Source: an uncultured Eubacteriales bacterium
GTDB taxonomy: Bacteria; Bacillota; Clostridia; Oscillospirales; CAG-272
Length of the DNA: 23,417 nt
NCBI GenBank assembly: GCA_905210485.1
Contig: CAJLXA010000031.1
Span: forward strand, 1-23,417
Direction: 5' to 3'
Shown: positions 7,577 through 15,710 of the stretch, in pieces
Layout of the letters: every line of letters starts with the position of its first letter
How positions within the stretch are numbered: the stretch's first letter is position 1
Translations under genes and position numbers: made by a program
Notes under the pieces: model-generated
The model's database searches: none
The model's input: only the letters and a program-made list of their open reading frames with translations
What the model was told of the DNA's origin: nothing

Positions 7577-9301
7577 ATGCTAAAACGATTCATTTCTTAT
7601 TACAAACCGCATAAGCTTGTTTTTTCACTTGATATGCTTGCATCGCTACTGGTATCATTGATCGGAATCGTATATCCAATCGTAACGCGCGAAATGCTGA
7701 ACGATCTGATTCCGAACCGCCATTACCGTCAGATCGTGATTTTCGGTATCGCACTTCTCGGGCTTTATCTTGTGCGCATGTTTCTCAATTACTTCATTCA
7801 ATATTACGGTCATGTAATGGGGGTGCGCATGCAGGCGGCCATGCGTAGTGATATGTTTCGTAAGCTCGAAGAATTGCCCTACAGTTTTTACGACAATCAC
7901 GAAACCGGCAAGATTATGTCCCGCATGACGAACGATCTGCAGGACATCAGCGAGCTTGCGCACCACGGGCCGGAAAATCTGATTATCTCCACGCTTTCCA
8001 TCGTTATTTCTTTTGTTTACCTTGCCGGTATCAATCTCCCGCTGACATTGCTTATTTTTGCGTGCGTACCGATCCTGTTTCTGATTTCGCTTCTTTTGCG
8101 CGGAAAAATGGACAGTGCATTCACAAGAAGCCGCCGTTCGGTCGCTGAAATCAATGCGGCGCTGGAAAGCAGTATCAGCGGTATCCGCGTGACAAAAGCG
8201 TTTACAAATGCCGAAAAAGAATGTGAAAAATTTGAGCGCGGCAACACACGGTTTAAGGAAGCGCGTTCGGAAGCCTATAAAGCGATGGGCGTTTTTCATT
8301 CCGCAACGACGTTCATCACCAATGTATTCAATGTCGTTGTTCTGATTGCGGGCGGATTTTTCCTTTACCACGGCGACATCAGTTTCGGCGATTACTCTGC
8401 TTTTATTGTTTCGGTGAATCTTTTCATCACGCCGGTGATGACGCTTATCAATTTTGTGGAGCAGTTTCAGGACGGCGTTACGGGTTTCCGCCGATTCGTC
8501 GAAATTATGGATACCGAGCCGGAACGCGATCTCCCCGGCGCCGAGAATATCGGAACTGTCCGCGGGCATATTGAATTCCGTGACGTTTCCTACGCCTATG
8601 ACGGCGGCAAAAGCGTGTTGCGCCATGTCGATCTCGATATCGGCGTCGGAGAAACTTTTGCGCTTGTCGGGCCGTCCGGCGGCGGCAAAACCACGATATG
8701 CCACCTGATTCCGCATTTTTACGAAGTGGAGTCCGGGCAGATTCTGATCGACGGCAAAGATATTCGCACGTTGACGCGTTCTTCTCTCAGGAAAAATATC
8801 GGCATTGTACAGCAGGATATTTATCTGTTCAACGCCACGGTGCGTGAAAATATTTTGTACGGTCGCCTCGATGCTACGGAGGAAGAAGTCGTTGCTGCTG
8901 CCAAGCGTGCCAATATCCACGATTATATCATGTCGCTCGAAAAGGGATATGACACCGAAATCGGCGAACGCGGCGTTCGTTTGTCCGGCGGTCAAAAGCA
9001 ACGTCTGTCTATTGCGCGTGTGTTTCTGAAGAATCCGCCGATTCTGATTCTTGATGAAGCGACAAGCGCTCTGGACAACACGACCGAAATCCTGATTCAG
9101 AGTGCGCTGGACGAACTTTGCCGCGGCAGGACGACCATTGTTGTGGCGCATCGTTTGTCCACGATCAAAAATGCCGACAGAATCGCTGTGATTGCCGACG
9201 GTGTGATTGCCGAAGAGGGAACGCATCGGCAACTCATGGAAAAGAACGGTCTTTACAGCGGTCTTTACCGACTGCAATTCCGCGCCGAAGACGAGGAATA
9301 A
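7577..9301 (+). CDS. ABC exporter half-transporter (fused permease-ATPase, MsbA/LmrA type)
   Basis: This 574-residue protein has an N-terminal six-span ABC transmembrane domain (about 1-320; hydrophobic stretches include LVRMFLNYFIQYYG and LIISTLSIVISFVYLAGINL) and a C-terminal ATPase. Walker A is GPSGGGKTT (365-373), the Q-loop GIVQQDIYLF, the signature LSGGQKQR (469-476), Walker B ILILDE (489-494) and the switch histidine in VVAHRLST. All catalytic residues are present, so it should be active as a homodimer; no partner half-transporter is adjacent. Substrate cannot be assigned: lipid, drug and peptide exporters share this layout. AAGGA at 7566-7570 supports the start. It has its own promoter and terminator. 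Confidence 0.93.
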   Translation: MLKRFISYYKPHKLVFSLDMLASLLVSLIGIVYPIVTREMLNDLIPNRHYRQIVIFGIALLGLYLVRMFLNYFIQYYGHVMGVRMQAAMRSDMFRKLEELPYSFYDNHETGKIMSRMTNDLQDISELAHHGPENLIISTLSIVISFVYLAGINLPLTLLIFACVPILFLISLLLRGKMDSAFTRSRRSVAEINAALESSISGIRVTKAFTNAEKECEKFERGNTRFKEARSEAYKAMGVFHSATTFITNVFNVVVLIAGGFFLYHGDISFGDYSAFIVSVNLFITPVMTLINFVEQFQDGVTGFRRFVEIMDTEPERDLPGAENIGTVRGHIEFRDVSYAYDGGKSVLRHVDLDIGVGETFALVGPSGGGKTTICHLIPHFYEVESGQILIDGKDIRTLTRSSLRKNIGIVQQDIYLFNATVRENILYGRLDATEEEVVAAAKRANIHDYIMSLEKGYDTEIGERGVRLSGGQKQRLSIARVFLKNPPILILDEATSALDNTTEILIQSALDELCRGRTTIVVAHRLSTIKNADRIAVIADGVIAEEGTHRQLMEKNGLYSGLYRLQFRAEDEE

Positions 9302-9304
9302 GAG

Positions 9305-9343
9305 AAAACGGAGACGTACAGCGGTACGTTCTCCGTTTTTTTT
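9305..9343 (+). terminator. Rho-independent terminator after the ABC exporter
   Basis: AAAACGGAGACGTAC pairs with GTACGTTCTCCGTTTT with one bulge, closing a short loop and followed by eight T residues. It begins three bases after the stop codon. Confidence 0.85.
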
Positions 9344-9397
9344 CGACGTTGAGATGTCTGTCGCATACTCTTCGTTTTTTGCGGCGATAATAGCGGT

Positions 9398-10267
9398 ATG
9401 AAAAAAGATTTTTACGGTTATTATTACAAGCTCGAAAAAGGAATGACGCATCTCGCCCTGATTGTTGCGCGGCACGGCGATACGGCTTCGCTTCAGATTG
9501 TGGCCGATGATACGAACCAAACGCTGACATACAAGGCGGACGCATTTTCGGAAATACGGGAGGAAGACGGAACGTTAACGATCCGTCTCGGTAATTCCGT
9601 TTTTTCCGATCGCGGTATTTGCCTGCGCGAAAAAACGGCGGATACCGATCTGCGCGGCGTTCTTCGCTTTTCCGATCGTGTTCGGCCGCAGGGAGACATC
9701 ATGGGACCGTTTCGCTTTGTGCCGCACATGGAATGTCGTCATATGTTGCGCAGTATCCGCTATACGGTGCACGGACAGTTGAATTACAACGGTAAAAAAT
9801 ATGATTTTTCCGGCGGAACAGGGTATACCGAGGGCGATCGCGGCGTGTCTTTTCCATCACCGTATTTCTGGACGCACAGTTTTTTCGCCGACGGAAAATC
9901 CCTGATGCTCGCCGTTGCCCGGATTCCGTATATGGGACTTGCGTTTACGGGAACGATCGGATTCTATTATGACGGAAGCCGCGAACATCGGTTCGCCACT
10001 TATCGCGGCGCCCGCGTTCTGACTTTCCGCGACAGGACAGTGAGGGTAAAGCAGGGAAAATATCTTTTGTCCGTCGTTCCGGGGAATACGGACGGCCGGA
10101 AACTTCTTGCTCCGGTCAATGGCAATATGACGCGAAAGATACGGGAAACACTTTCCGGCGAGGTGCGGTATCAATTGATTTGCGGAAAGAGAGTGTTGCT
10201 CGATGAGGTTGCCGCCTGTGCTTCTTATGAATGGGAAGTGCCGGAAGTAAAAGAGAGCGAAAGATGA
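9398..10267 (+). CDS. Tocopherol cyclase-like (lipocalin-fold) family protein
   Basis: The 289-residue soluble protein carries the central signature GYTEGDRGVSFPSPYFWTHS (about residues 140-160). This matches the strongly conserved E-K/G-D-W/R-G-x-S-F-P-x-x-Y-x-W segment of the tocopherol cyclase superfamily. Repeated beta-rich stretches (FTGTIGFYYDG, YTVHGQLNYNGKKYDFSG) fit its fold. Plant members cyclise tocopherol precursors; bacterial homologues in anaerobes have no known substrate, and no prenylquinone pathway is visible here. No signal peptide is seen. There is no Shine-Dalgarno site before ATG 9398; instead GATAAT ends 6 bp upstream. The last codons (VKESER) and the stop lie inside the terminator hairpin. 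Confidence 0.75.
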   Translation: MKKDFYGYYYKLEKGMTHLALIVARHGDTASLQIVADDTNQTLTYKADAFSEIREEDGTLTIRLGNSVFSDRGICLREKTADTDLRGVLRFSDRVRPQGDIMGPFRFVPHMECRHMLRSIRYTVHGQLNYNGKKYDFSGGTGYTEGDRGVSFPSPYFWTHSFFADGKSLMLAVARIPYMGLAFTGTIGFYYDGSREHRFATYRGARVLTFRDRTVRVKQGKYLLSVVPGNTDGRKLLAPVNGNMTRKIRETLSGEVRYQLICGKRVLLDEVAACASYEWEVPEVKESER

Positions 10268-10287
10268 TGTCTTTCGCTCTCTTTTAC
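10249..10287. terminator. Bidirectional terminator overlapping the end of the cyclase-like gene
   Basis: A perfect 16-bp stem, AAAAGAGAGCGAAAGA (10249-10264) with TCTTTCGCTCTCTTTT (10270-10285), has a 5-nt loop that contains the TGA stop of the upstream gene. It separates two converging genes and has T tracts on both strands. Confidence 0.85.
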
Positions 10288-10313
10288 TCTGCCATGCAGA
10301 ATATAACATGCTG

Positions 10314-11426
10314 TCAATTACAATCGAAAGTGACGCCGGACTTGTTGGAAGATTTGACGAGTTCTATATGCGTAACACCCGGGTAAACCACAAGTTCGCT
10401 TCCGTCAATACGGGAAAGGATCAGCTGTCCGTCGTCATCTTTATGCCACAATACGGAGATGTAGGAACCGTCCACGGCATAAACGCCGCTGCCGCTTTCC
10501 ATGGAGAGCGAGAGCGTTGCCGATTCGGCCGTTTCGCTGAGCGTGGAATCGCAATACAGGATCAACACGTTCTGCGCGGTCAACAGTTTATCGTTCAGTG
10601 CGTCTTTCTGCGCAACGCCGTTCGCATAGCGTGTATAGAGGCCGGTTTTGGCATTGTAGCGGAAATCTGTTCGTTGCGTTGAGGAATACTGAATACCGAC
10701 ATGGGTGGCAATTTTGCCGGACAGGGAAAGCGTTTCGCTGTCTTTGGCGAAGCGGAAGACGGGCGTTGCGGCGTCGGCCAGGGTATTGATGCCGGTCTGG
10801 CGCAGTGTATTCTGGAACAGTGTGCCCGTAGTGAAAATATTATGCGGAGAGAGACGACCCTGTTCCTTGTAGAAAGCGCCGCTGTTTTTGACGGTTGAGA
10901 CAATATTGTTGCCGGAAATGTCGGTGCCGACCGAGCCGTCCGCGGTTCCGGCGTGAACGAGCGCCGCGCCGAAGAACGCGGCGATGTCGCGACAGTAGTC
11001 GGTCGACGCGCGTATGGAACCGATTTTCGGAATTTCCGCGTAGCGGGTGGTGACGAGCAGGAGTTTCGTCGAACCGTCCTGCATCGGTGCTTCCACGAGA
11101 ATATCGGCGTAAGACGTGCCGTATTGCGGGAGGGCGGCGTCCGTATTGCCGAGCATGAAAGCCATGGGTCGTATATTGGCGGCGCTTTCGCTACAGGAAA
11201 GTCCCGTCAGAGGATGAAAAACCAGCGGTGCAGAAGTGGGTTTATCACTACTGTCCGCCGGATTGCTTTTTTCACTGTTTTCGTCATTTTCCGACACCGA
11301 CTGGTTGCCGCTGTCCTTATCGCCGGGAACGAGAGAATTCATTTCACAGGCGGTGAGGGTATGTAACAGAAGAACGACGGAAAGAATCGAGGGCAGAATA
11401 CGCCCGAATATTTTACGCTTTTGCAT
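10314..11426 (-). CDS. DUF3048 (YerB-like) lipoprotein
   Basis: The 370-residue product starts with a basic stretch and a hydrophobic segment ending in the lipobox LTAC (Cys27), so it is predicted to be lipid-anchored on the outer face of the membrane. A Ser/Asn/Asp-rich linker (about 30-65) leads to PLTGLSCSESAANIRPMAFMLGNTDAALPQYG, YADILVEAPM and IPKIGSIRAST. These are the hallmarks of the DUF3048/YerB family; a second, C-terminal part (DKLLTAQNVLILYCD to the end) matches its usual two-domain length. Function is unknown in the family. The start ATG 11426 has an excellent AAGGAGG ribosome site. It is probably the last gene of a minus-strand unit with the 97-aa gene and tmcAL. Confidence 0.85.
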   Translation of the reverse strand: MQKRKIFGRILPSILSVVLLLHTLTACEMNSLVPGDKDSGNQSVSENDENSEKSNPADSSDKPTSAPLVFHPLTGLSCSESAANIRPMAFMLGNTDAALPQYGTSYADILVEAPMQDGSTKLLLVTTRYAEIPKIGSIRASTDYCRDIAAFFGAALVHAGTADGSVGTDISGNNIVSTVKNSGAFYKEQGRLSPHNIFTTGTLFQNTLRQTGINTLADAATPVFRFAKDSETLSLSGKIATHVGIQYSSTQRTDFRYNAKTGLYTRYANGVAQKDALNDKLLTAQNVLILYCDSTLSETAESATLSLSMESGSGVYAVDGSYISVLWHKDDDGQLILSRIDGSELVVYPGVTHIELVKSSNKSGVTFDCN

Positions 11427-11430
11427 AGCG

Positions 11431-11456
11431 TTTACCTCCTTGACACCTTTGTGTCA
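11431..11456 (-). promoter_or_regulatory. Hairpin abutting the ribosome site of the DUF3048 gene
   Basis: On the minus strand TGACAC and GTGTCA (11456-11451 and 11446-11441) form a 6-bp hairpin with a 4-nt loop, whose 3' arm runs directly into the AAGGAGG site. It may act as a weak terminator or as a translation control element; no T run follows, so termination is unlikely. Confidence 0.35.
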
Positions 11457-11472
11457 CGCTATAATCAGATTT

Positions 11473-11766
11473 TTATGCGCGGTTTGCGCGGTCGAGCCAT
11501 GCGATGCCGAGATCAAATGCGGCGTAGAGCCCGTCCTGAATGGTATTTTTTTCGATTTTGTTCGTACCATCGGTGGAAACGATCTGTACCATGACTTTGT
11601 CGGGAATTTCCACTCCCAGCTTCTCGTCTTTTTTCTGGCTCATGATCATGAGAAACAGATAGAATTTCTCGGACATATCGCCATAATAGATTTCATTTCC
11701 CTGACGTACAAGGGGTTTTCCTTTGAACTCAAGGAATTTACCCTGAATGCCGGTTGGTGTTATCAT
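11473..11766 (-). CDS. Conserved-looking 97-aa hypothetical protein
   Basis: ATG 11766 is preceded by AAGGAG at good spacing and is preferred over an in-frame ATG 18 bp upstream that would place the ribosome site inside the gene. The product (MITPTGIQGKFLEFKGKP to LYAAFDLGIAWLDRANRA) is soluble, with alternating beta and helical character, a KFYLFLMIMSQKK hydrophobic core and no cysteine. It lies 59 bp after tmcAL and 46 bp before the DUF3048 gene, on the same strand. I do not recognise a family. It has normal codon use for the window, so it is unlikely to be spurious. Confidence 0.65.
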   Translation of the reverse strand: MITPTGIQGKFLEFKGKPLVRQGNEIYYGDMSEKFYLFLMIMSQKKDEKLGVEIPDKVMVQIVSTDGTNKIEKNTIQDGLYAAFDLGIAWLDRANRA

Positions 11767-11825
11767 AGCTTGTACTCCTTTCAAATGTAGTCGGAAGGGG
11801 AAAACCTTCTTTCTTCATCATACTC

Positions 11826-13106
11826 TTACGGCCGGGTGCTGTCAATTGCTTCGACAAAACTTGACGACAAGTTTTCGTCGGGCGTATTCGCGCTTTTTCG
11901 GTAAGGGGCGCAGTGAAAAAAGTAATCCCCTGACCGAATTTGCGGAAAACAGAGCGTGCATAGCGAATCGGCGCGCATGGCCTTGGCGGCCTGACGCGCG
12001 GCTTCTTCCGGCAACTGACGGTAATCCGCCGGTTTTGTGAGAAGAGGAAACGCCTGTCTTTTTTGTATATCGCGCAATAACGTCCGACCGATCGGATCGG
12101 CGGCGAGCACCGTCGTGTAGCGTGGAAGTGTTTTCAGCTCGGAGGAGGTAACGCCGAGCAGGATATTCCGCAACGCGCGACGAATGCGTGCGGCCGTGTA
12201 TTTTTTGGTAGCGGCCGACCGAAGAAAAGAATGGATATCCGTCGCTTTTTCGGCTTGCGAAAAAAGACGGTTATATAAACCGCCGCCCGCGTCGGCAAAG
12301 TCGGCGTCGGGATCGGGCGTATTTATAGCGAAATAGGAGAGAACGGCCGGAGAAAGCGCCTCCGCGTTCATGGGAAAAATGCCTGCCGCGATTGCCTTAC
12401 GGAAGATGGAGTGCGTGCTTTGCGGAAGGTAAGGCAGGACGCTTTCGCAACCGTTTTCGCGAATGATTTTGCGAAGCGCGGCAGCGGAGAGAATGTCGGA
12501 GGCGTTGGTGACGTCCGCCTCTGCGTCATGCGGCGAACCGACACGGCGCACGGTGTGAAAGTCAAACGGCAATCCGGCTTTACTGGCGGCGCGGATATAT
12601 TCCGCTCCGAGAAGATTGTTGGGGGAAAGAAGAAACGCGGCGATTTCTTCGCCGTAGAGCGCAGAGACGGTACGGGCATATACGGCGGGAAAGCCGTCTT
12701 TTTCGTGTTTTTCCGTTTCACGTACGATACGGTGAAGCGCGGGATCGGCGGTGGCGCGTGCCGCGCGGAGACAAAGTTCGATATCGCCGCTTTCACTGCC
12801 GAACGACAGGACATCGACGACGCCGAGCGCGCCGAGAATATGAACGCCGGCGGTCGCAAACACAGGTGCGGATTCGCCGGAGAAAGGGAAAGGCAATTCC
12901 AGTACAAGATTAACGCCGGATTCTACTACGGCGGCGGCACGGGTATATTTATCCGCAACGGCGATGTCGCCGCGTTGGGTGTAGTTGCCGCTCATAACGG
13001 CGATAATCCGCGTATCGCAACCGTATACGCGCCGTATTTCTTCAAGCTGGAGGGCATGACCGCGGTGAAAGGGATTATATTCGGCGATGATTCCGACGGT
13101 TTTCAT
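11826..13106 (-). CDS. tmcAL: tRNA(Met) cytidine acetate ligase TmcAL (YlbM family)
   Basis: The 426-residue cytoplasmic enzyme opens with VGIIAEYNPFHRGH, the HxGH-type nucleotidyltransferase motif of TmcAL, followed by AVMSGNYTQRGDIAVADKYTR and VNLVLELPFPFSG. The central VSFGSESGD-like segment (LSFGSESGDIE) and LGAEYIRA also fit. In the family it uses ATP and acetate, through acetyl-adenylate, to make N4-acetylcytidine at the wobble base of elongator tRNA-Met. GGGAGG precedes ATG 13106. It is divergent from ackA across 98 bp. That pairing is of interest because both enzymes use acetate. Older annotations call this a generic nucleotidyltransferase. Confidence 0.92.
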   Translation of the reverse strand: MKTVGIIAEYNPFHRGHALQLEEIRRVYGCDTRIIAVMSGNYTQRGDIAVADKYTRAAAVVESGVNLVLELPFPFSGESAPVFATAGVHILGALGVVDVLSFGSESGDIELCLRAARATADPALHRIVRETEKHEKDGFPAVYARTVSALYGEEIAAFLLSPNNLLGAEYIRAASKAGLPFDFHTVRRVGSPHDAEADVTNASDILSAAALRKIIRENGCESVLPYLPQSTHSIFRKAIAAGIFPMNAEALSPAVLSYFAINTPDPDADFADAGGGLYNRLFSQAEKATDIHSFLRSAATKKYTAARIRRALRNILLGVTSSELKTLPRYTTVLAADPIGRTLLRDIQKRQAFPLLTKPADYRQLPEEAARQAAKAMRADSLCTLCFPQIRSGDYFFHCAPYRKSANTPDENLSSSFVEAIDSTRP

Positions 13107-13142
13107 GCAGTTTCCTCCCGCAGTAAATTTCGGTAAAAATAC

Positions 13143-13171
13143 TTGATTATAGCGCGCGAATGATATATAAT
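13143..13171 (+). promoter_or_regulatory. SigA-type promoter of ackA
   Basis: TTGATT (13143-13148) and TATAAT (13166-13171) are 17 nt apart, 33 bp before the ackA ATG. The -35 overlaps a candidate -10 of the divergent tmcAL gene. Confidence 0.75.
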
Positions 13172-13175
13172 AGAA
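13146..13175 (-). promoter_or_regulatory. Candidate tmcAL promoter overlapping the ackA promoter
   Basis: On the minus strand TATAAT (13151-13146) lies 39 bp before the tmcAL start. The best -35 is TTCTAT (13175-13170) at 18-nt spacing, which is weak. If real, the two divergent promoters occupy the same DNA and cannot be bound together. Confidence 0.4.
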
Positions 13176-13204
13176 GTGTCATAAAAGAAAAGTGAGGACA
13201 CATC

Positions 13205-14416
13205 ATGAATGTACTTGTAATCAATGCGGGCAGTTCTTCTCTGAAATATCAGTTGATGAACACCGATACCGGCGCGGTCAGGGCAAAGGGCAACTGCGAG
13301 CGCATCGGAATTGAGGGCGGCAATCTCCGCCATAAAGCGGAAGGGAAAGACGAGTTCGTTCTCGAACGCTTTTTCCCGAATCATGCCGAAGCGGTGAAAG
13401 AAGTCGTGAAAGCGCTGACCGACGCGCATCACGGTTGCATCGCTTCCATGAAAGAGATTGACGCGGTGGGACACCGTGTGGTTCACGGCGGTCCGTATTT
13501 CACAGGAGCCGTTCTGCTTGACGGGGACGTGATGGAAAAACTGAAGAAGTGCATTGATCTCGCACCGCTTCATATCCCCGGTTCAATCGACGGTATCAAC
13601 GGTTGCACCGAGGCAATACCCGACGTACCGCAGGTATTGGTATTCGATACGGCATTCCACCAGACTATGCCGGAAGAAGCCTATTGCTATCCGATCAACT
13701 ATGATCTTTGCGAAAAATATGCCATTCGCCGTTACGGATTCCACGGTTCTTCGCATAAATATGTCAGCCGTGAGGCGATCCGCCTTCTCGGCGGTAAGGC
13801 CGAGGGAACGAAAATTATTACCTGCCATCTCGGCGGCGGATCTTCGATTGCGGCCGTGAAAGACGGTAAAGTAATGGATACGACAATGGGCTTTACGCCG
13901 CTTGACGGTCTCGTCATGGGAACGCGTTGCGGTTCAATTGATCCGGCCATCGTCACATTTCTTATGGAAAAGGAAAATCTCACTCCGGCAGAAATGAATA
14001 CGCTTATGAACAAGTCTTCGGGTCTTGCCAGCGTTTCGGGAGTGTCGTCCGATTGCCGCGATATTGTCAATGCGGCGGACGCAGGCAATCCGCGCGCCGC
14101 TCTTGCAAAGAAACTGATGTGTTATCAGATTAAAAAGTACATAGGCGCTTATGCGGCGGTGATGAACGGCGTGGACGCCATCGTGTTTACGGCGGGCATC
14201 GGAGAAAACAACTGGCCGTTTCGAGAGGGCGCCGTGGATGGACTGGATTATCTTGGCGTGAAGCTGGACAAAGAGAAAAATAAAAATCAACCGCGTCCGG
14301 CCGTCACAGCTGAACTTTCGGCAAAGGATTCCAAGGTGAAAGTTTTCCTGATTCCGACAAACGAAGAACTGGTTATCGCTTCCGATACCGCGGATATCGT
14401 TGCCGCCATGCATTAA
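13205..14416 (+). CDS. ackA: Acetate kinase
   Basis: The 403-residue enzyme interconverts acetyl phosphate plus ADP and acetate plus ATP, the energy-yielding step of acetate fermentation. Asn7 in MNVLVINAGSSSLKYQ, VGHRVVHGG, Asp148 in VFDTAFH, RRYGFHGSSH, CHLGGGSS, GTRCGSIDPA, FTAGIGEN and NEELVIA are all present, and numbering coincides with the Methanosarcina enzyme at His123 and Asp148. The segment after His123 reads LAPLHIPGSIDGI rather than the near-universal LHNP-x-N. GTGAGGA precedes the ATG. No phosphotransacetylase gene is adjacent. Terminator and promoter flank it, so it is a single-gene unit. Confidence 0.94.
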   Translation: MNVLVINAGSSSLKYQLMNTDTGAVRAKGNCERIGIEGGNLRHKAEGKDEFVLERFFPNHAEAVKEVVKALTDAHHGCIASMKEIDAVGHRVVHGGPYFTGAVLLDGDVMEKLKKCIDLAPLHIPGSIDGINGCTEAIPDVPQVLVFDTAFHQTMPEEAYCYPINYDLCEKYAIRRYGFHGSSHKYVSREAIRLLGGKAEGTKIITCHLGGGSSIAAVKDGKVMDTTMGFTPLDGLVMGTRCGSIDPAIVTFLMEKENLTPAEMNTLMNKSSGLASVSGVSSDCRDIVNAADAGNPRAALAKKLMCYQIKKYIGAYAAVMNGVDAIVFTAGIGENNWPFREGAVDGLDYLGVKLDKEKNKNQPRPAVTAELSAKDSKVKVFLIPTNEELVIASDTADIVAAMH

Positions 14417-14417
14417 G

Positions 14418-14454
14418 AAAAGCGGGAATGCGTGAAATGCGTTCCCGCTTTTTT
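14418..14454. terminator. Bidirectional terminator between ackA and the P-loop ATPase gene
   Basis: AAAAGCGGGAATGCG (14418-14432) pairs with TGCGTTCCCGCTTTT over about 15 bp including G:U pairs, with a 5-nt loop and T-rich tails on both strands. It starts two bases after the ackA stop. Confidence 0.85.
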
Positions 14455-14497
14455 CATGCACTATATATAGTAGCACATTTTGCTGTAAAAGTCAACT

Positions 14498-15586
14498 TTA
14501 TCCGCGTAAAAGCGATAAAATTCTTTCCTTCAGGTTGTTCTGACATGTTTCTTTTTCTGGAAAGTCCATGGCGGCTATGAATTTTTCCTCAAGTGCAAAA
14601 TGATATTCGCCGGCATTTTTGAAGGCGGCGATGGCGTGTTCCTCCATAGACGCTTTTTCCGAAAGCAGTACGCGCAGGTCGCCTTTGATTTTTGAAAAAT
14701 ACTTTTTGTCTATAAATCTCATTGGATTGACATATTTAAAGTCATTTTTATCCATATGTGAAGTGTCCGCGTTCAGGAAAAGAATACGGTCGCACGGGAA
14801 GTATATGCCGTCTGTAATCTCCTGTGAAAACGGGGATTCGATACGTATTGTGCGGTATCCGTTCTCTTTGGCATACTTTCTCATTTTTTCAAAATAAAGC
14901 GCGGCAAAACCGTAACGGTTACCGATATAACATATATTTTCGGCCTCTGCTTCCAATGTTTCAAAGTGGCAGATGCCGCGCATACTGACAGCGTCCGTAA
15001 TGCGCGTTTCTTCGATGCTTTTATCGGTGGTCAGAGGGCGCAGCATCCGACGGATAGCGCCTTCGAGTTTTTCCCCGTTAACAGCGGTGCGAAGCAATTT
15101 GCGCGCCGCCGTATCGGCTTTTCCGGCAATGGCAAGATAGGTGTAACCGCGTGCGAAAGCATCGCTTTTCTCTTTCATTAAATAGAGAATCTCTTCACGG
15201 TTTTCCATAAGCTCGTCGCTGTTCCAGAATGCGCCGAGATTGATGATTTCGTCTATTACGCCGGGAATATCCGCACAGCGGGCGTGCGGCGCCGTACCGT
15301 CAAGAACGGCAATTTTCCCATGCGTACCGGTGATCACCACACCGTCCAGTGAGGCGGGATCGGAAGAGCAATAGTAGTAGGTGACCGCATATCCGTTTTC
15401 TTCCGCGGCGTTTCCCACTTCTTTCATCAGCCGGCTTTTTCCCGTACCGGGGCCGCCTTTCAGAACGAAAATATGACGGTAATCCTCCGAGGGATACACG
15501 GTCGCGTAATAACTGCGGAAACCGGTGTACCCGTTTGCGGCCGCAAAATAGGCATTTTTTTGCTTTATCTCCGATGTATAGCTCAT
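14498..15586 (-). CDS. P-loop ATPase with a degenerate second domain, unknown function
   Basis: ATG 15586 has AAGGAG at proper spacing and is preferred to an in-frame ATG 24 bp upstream. The 362-residue product has Walker A GGPGTGKS (44-51), then YYYCSSDPASLDGVVI and KIAVLDGTAPH. This is the layout of a poorly studied Firmicute ATPase family (I recall it as PRK06851-like) that normally carries two P-loop domains in tandem. The second half (about 217-280) repeats the pattern: NICYIGNRYGFAALYFEKMR, KENGYRTIRIESPF, TDGIYFP, RILFLNADTSH. It has no GxxxxGKS, so that site should not bind nucleotide. No signal peptide or spans are visible. It stands alone, convergent with ackA. Confidence 0.75.
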   Translation of the reverse strand: MSYTSEIKQKNAYFAAANGYTGFRSYYATVYPSEDYRHIFVLKGGPGTGKSRLMKEVGNAAEENGYAVTYYYCSSDPASLDGVVITGTHGKIAVLDGTAPHARCADIPGVIDEIINLGAFWNSDELMENREEILYLMKEKSDAFARGYTYLAIAGKADTAARKLLRTAVNGEKLEGAIRRMLRPLTTDKSIEETRITDAVSMRGICHFETLEAEAENICYIGNRYGFAALYFEKMRKYAKENGYRTIRIESPFSQEITDGIYFPCDRILFLNADTSHMDKNDFKYVNPMRFIDKKYFSKIKGDLRVLLSEKASMEEHAIAAFKNAGEYHFALEEKFIAAMDFPEKETCQNNLKERILSLLRG

Positions 15587-15710
15587 AAAGTACTCCTTAA
15601 CAGTCGGCAAAGCCGAATTTTATCTATTGTCAGCGTATGCAAACGCAATCGGAAATGTTTAGAAAAAATCCCGCAATTTGCAAATTTCACGAGGAATATT
15701 GAAAATCAGC

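Noticed and set aside
7655..9520. 621-codon minus-strand frame across the ABC exporter
   Set aside because: Mirror of an unmistakable ABC transporter; no ribosome site or recognisable domain.
11852..11880. Hairpin-forming inverted repeat in the last codons of tmcAL
   Set aside because: No T run after it on the minus strand and it lies inside coding sequence; probably incidental, though it could weakly affect read-through.
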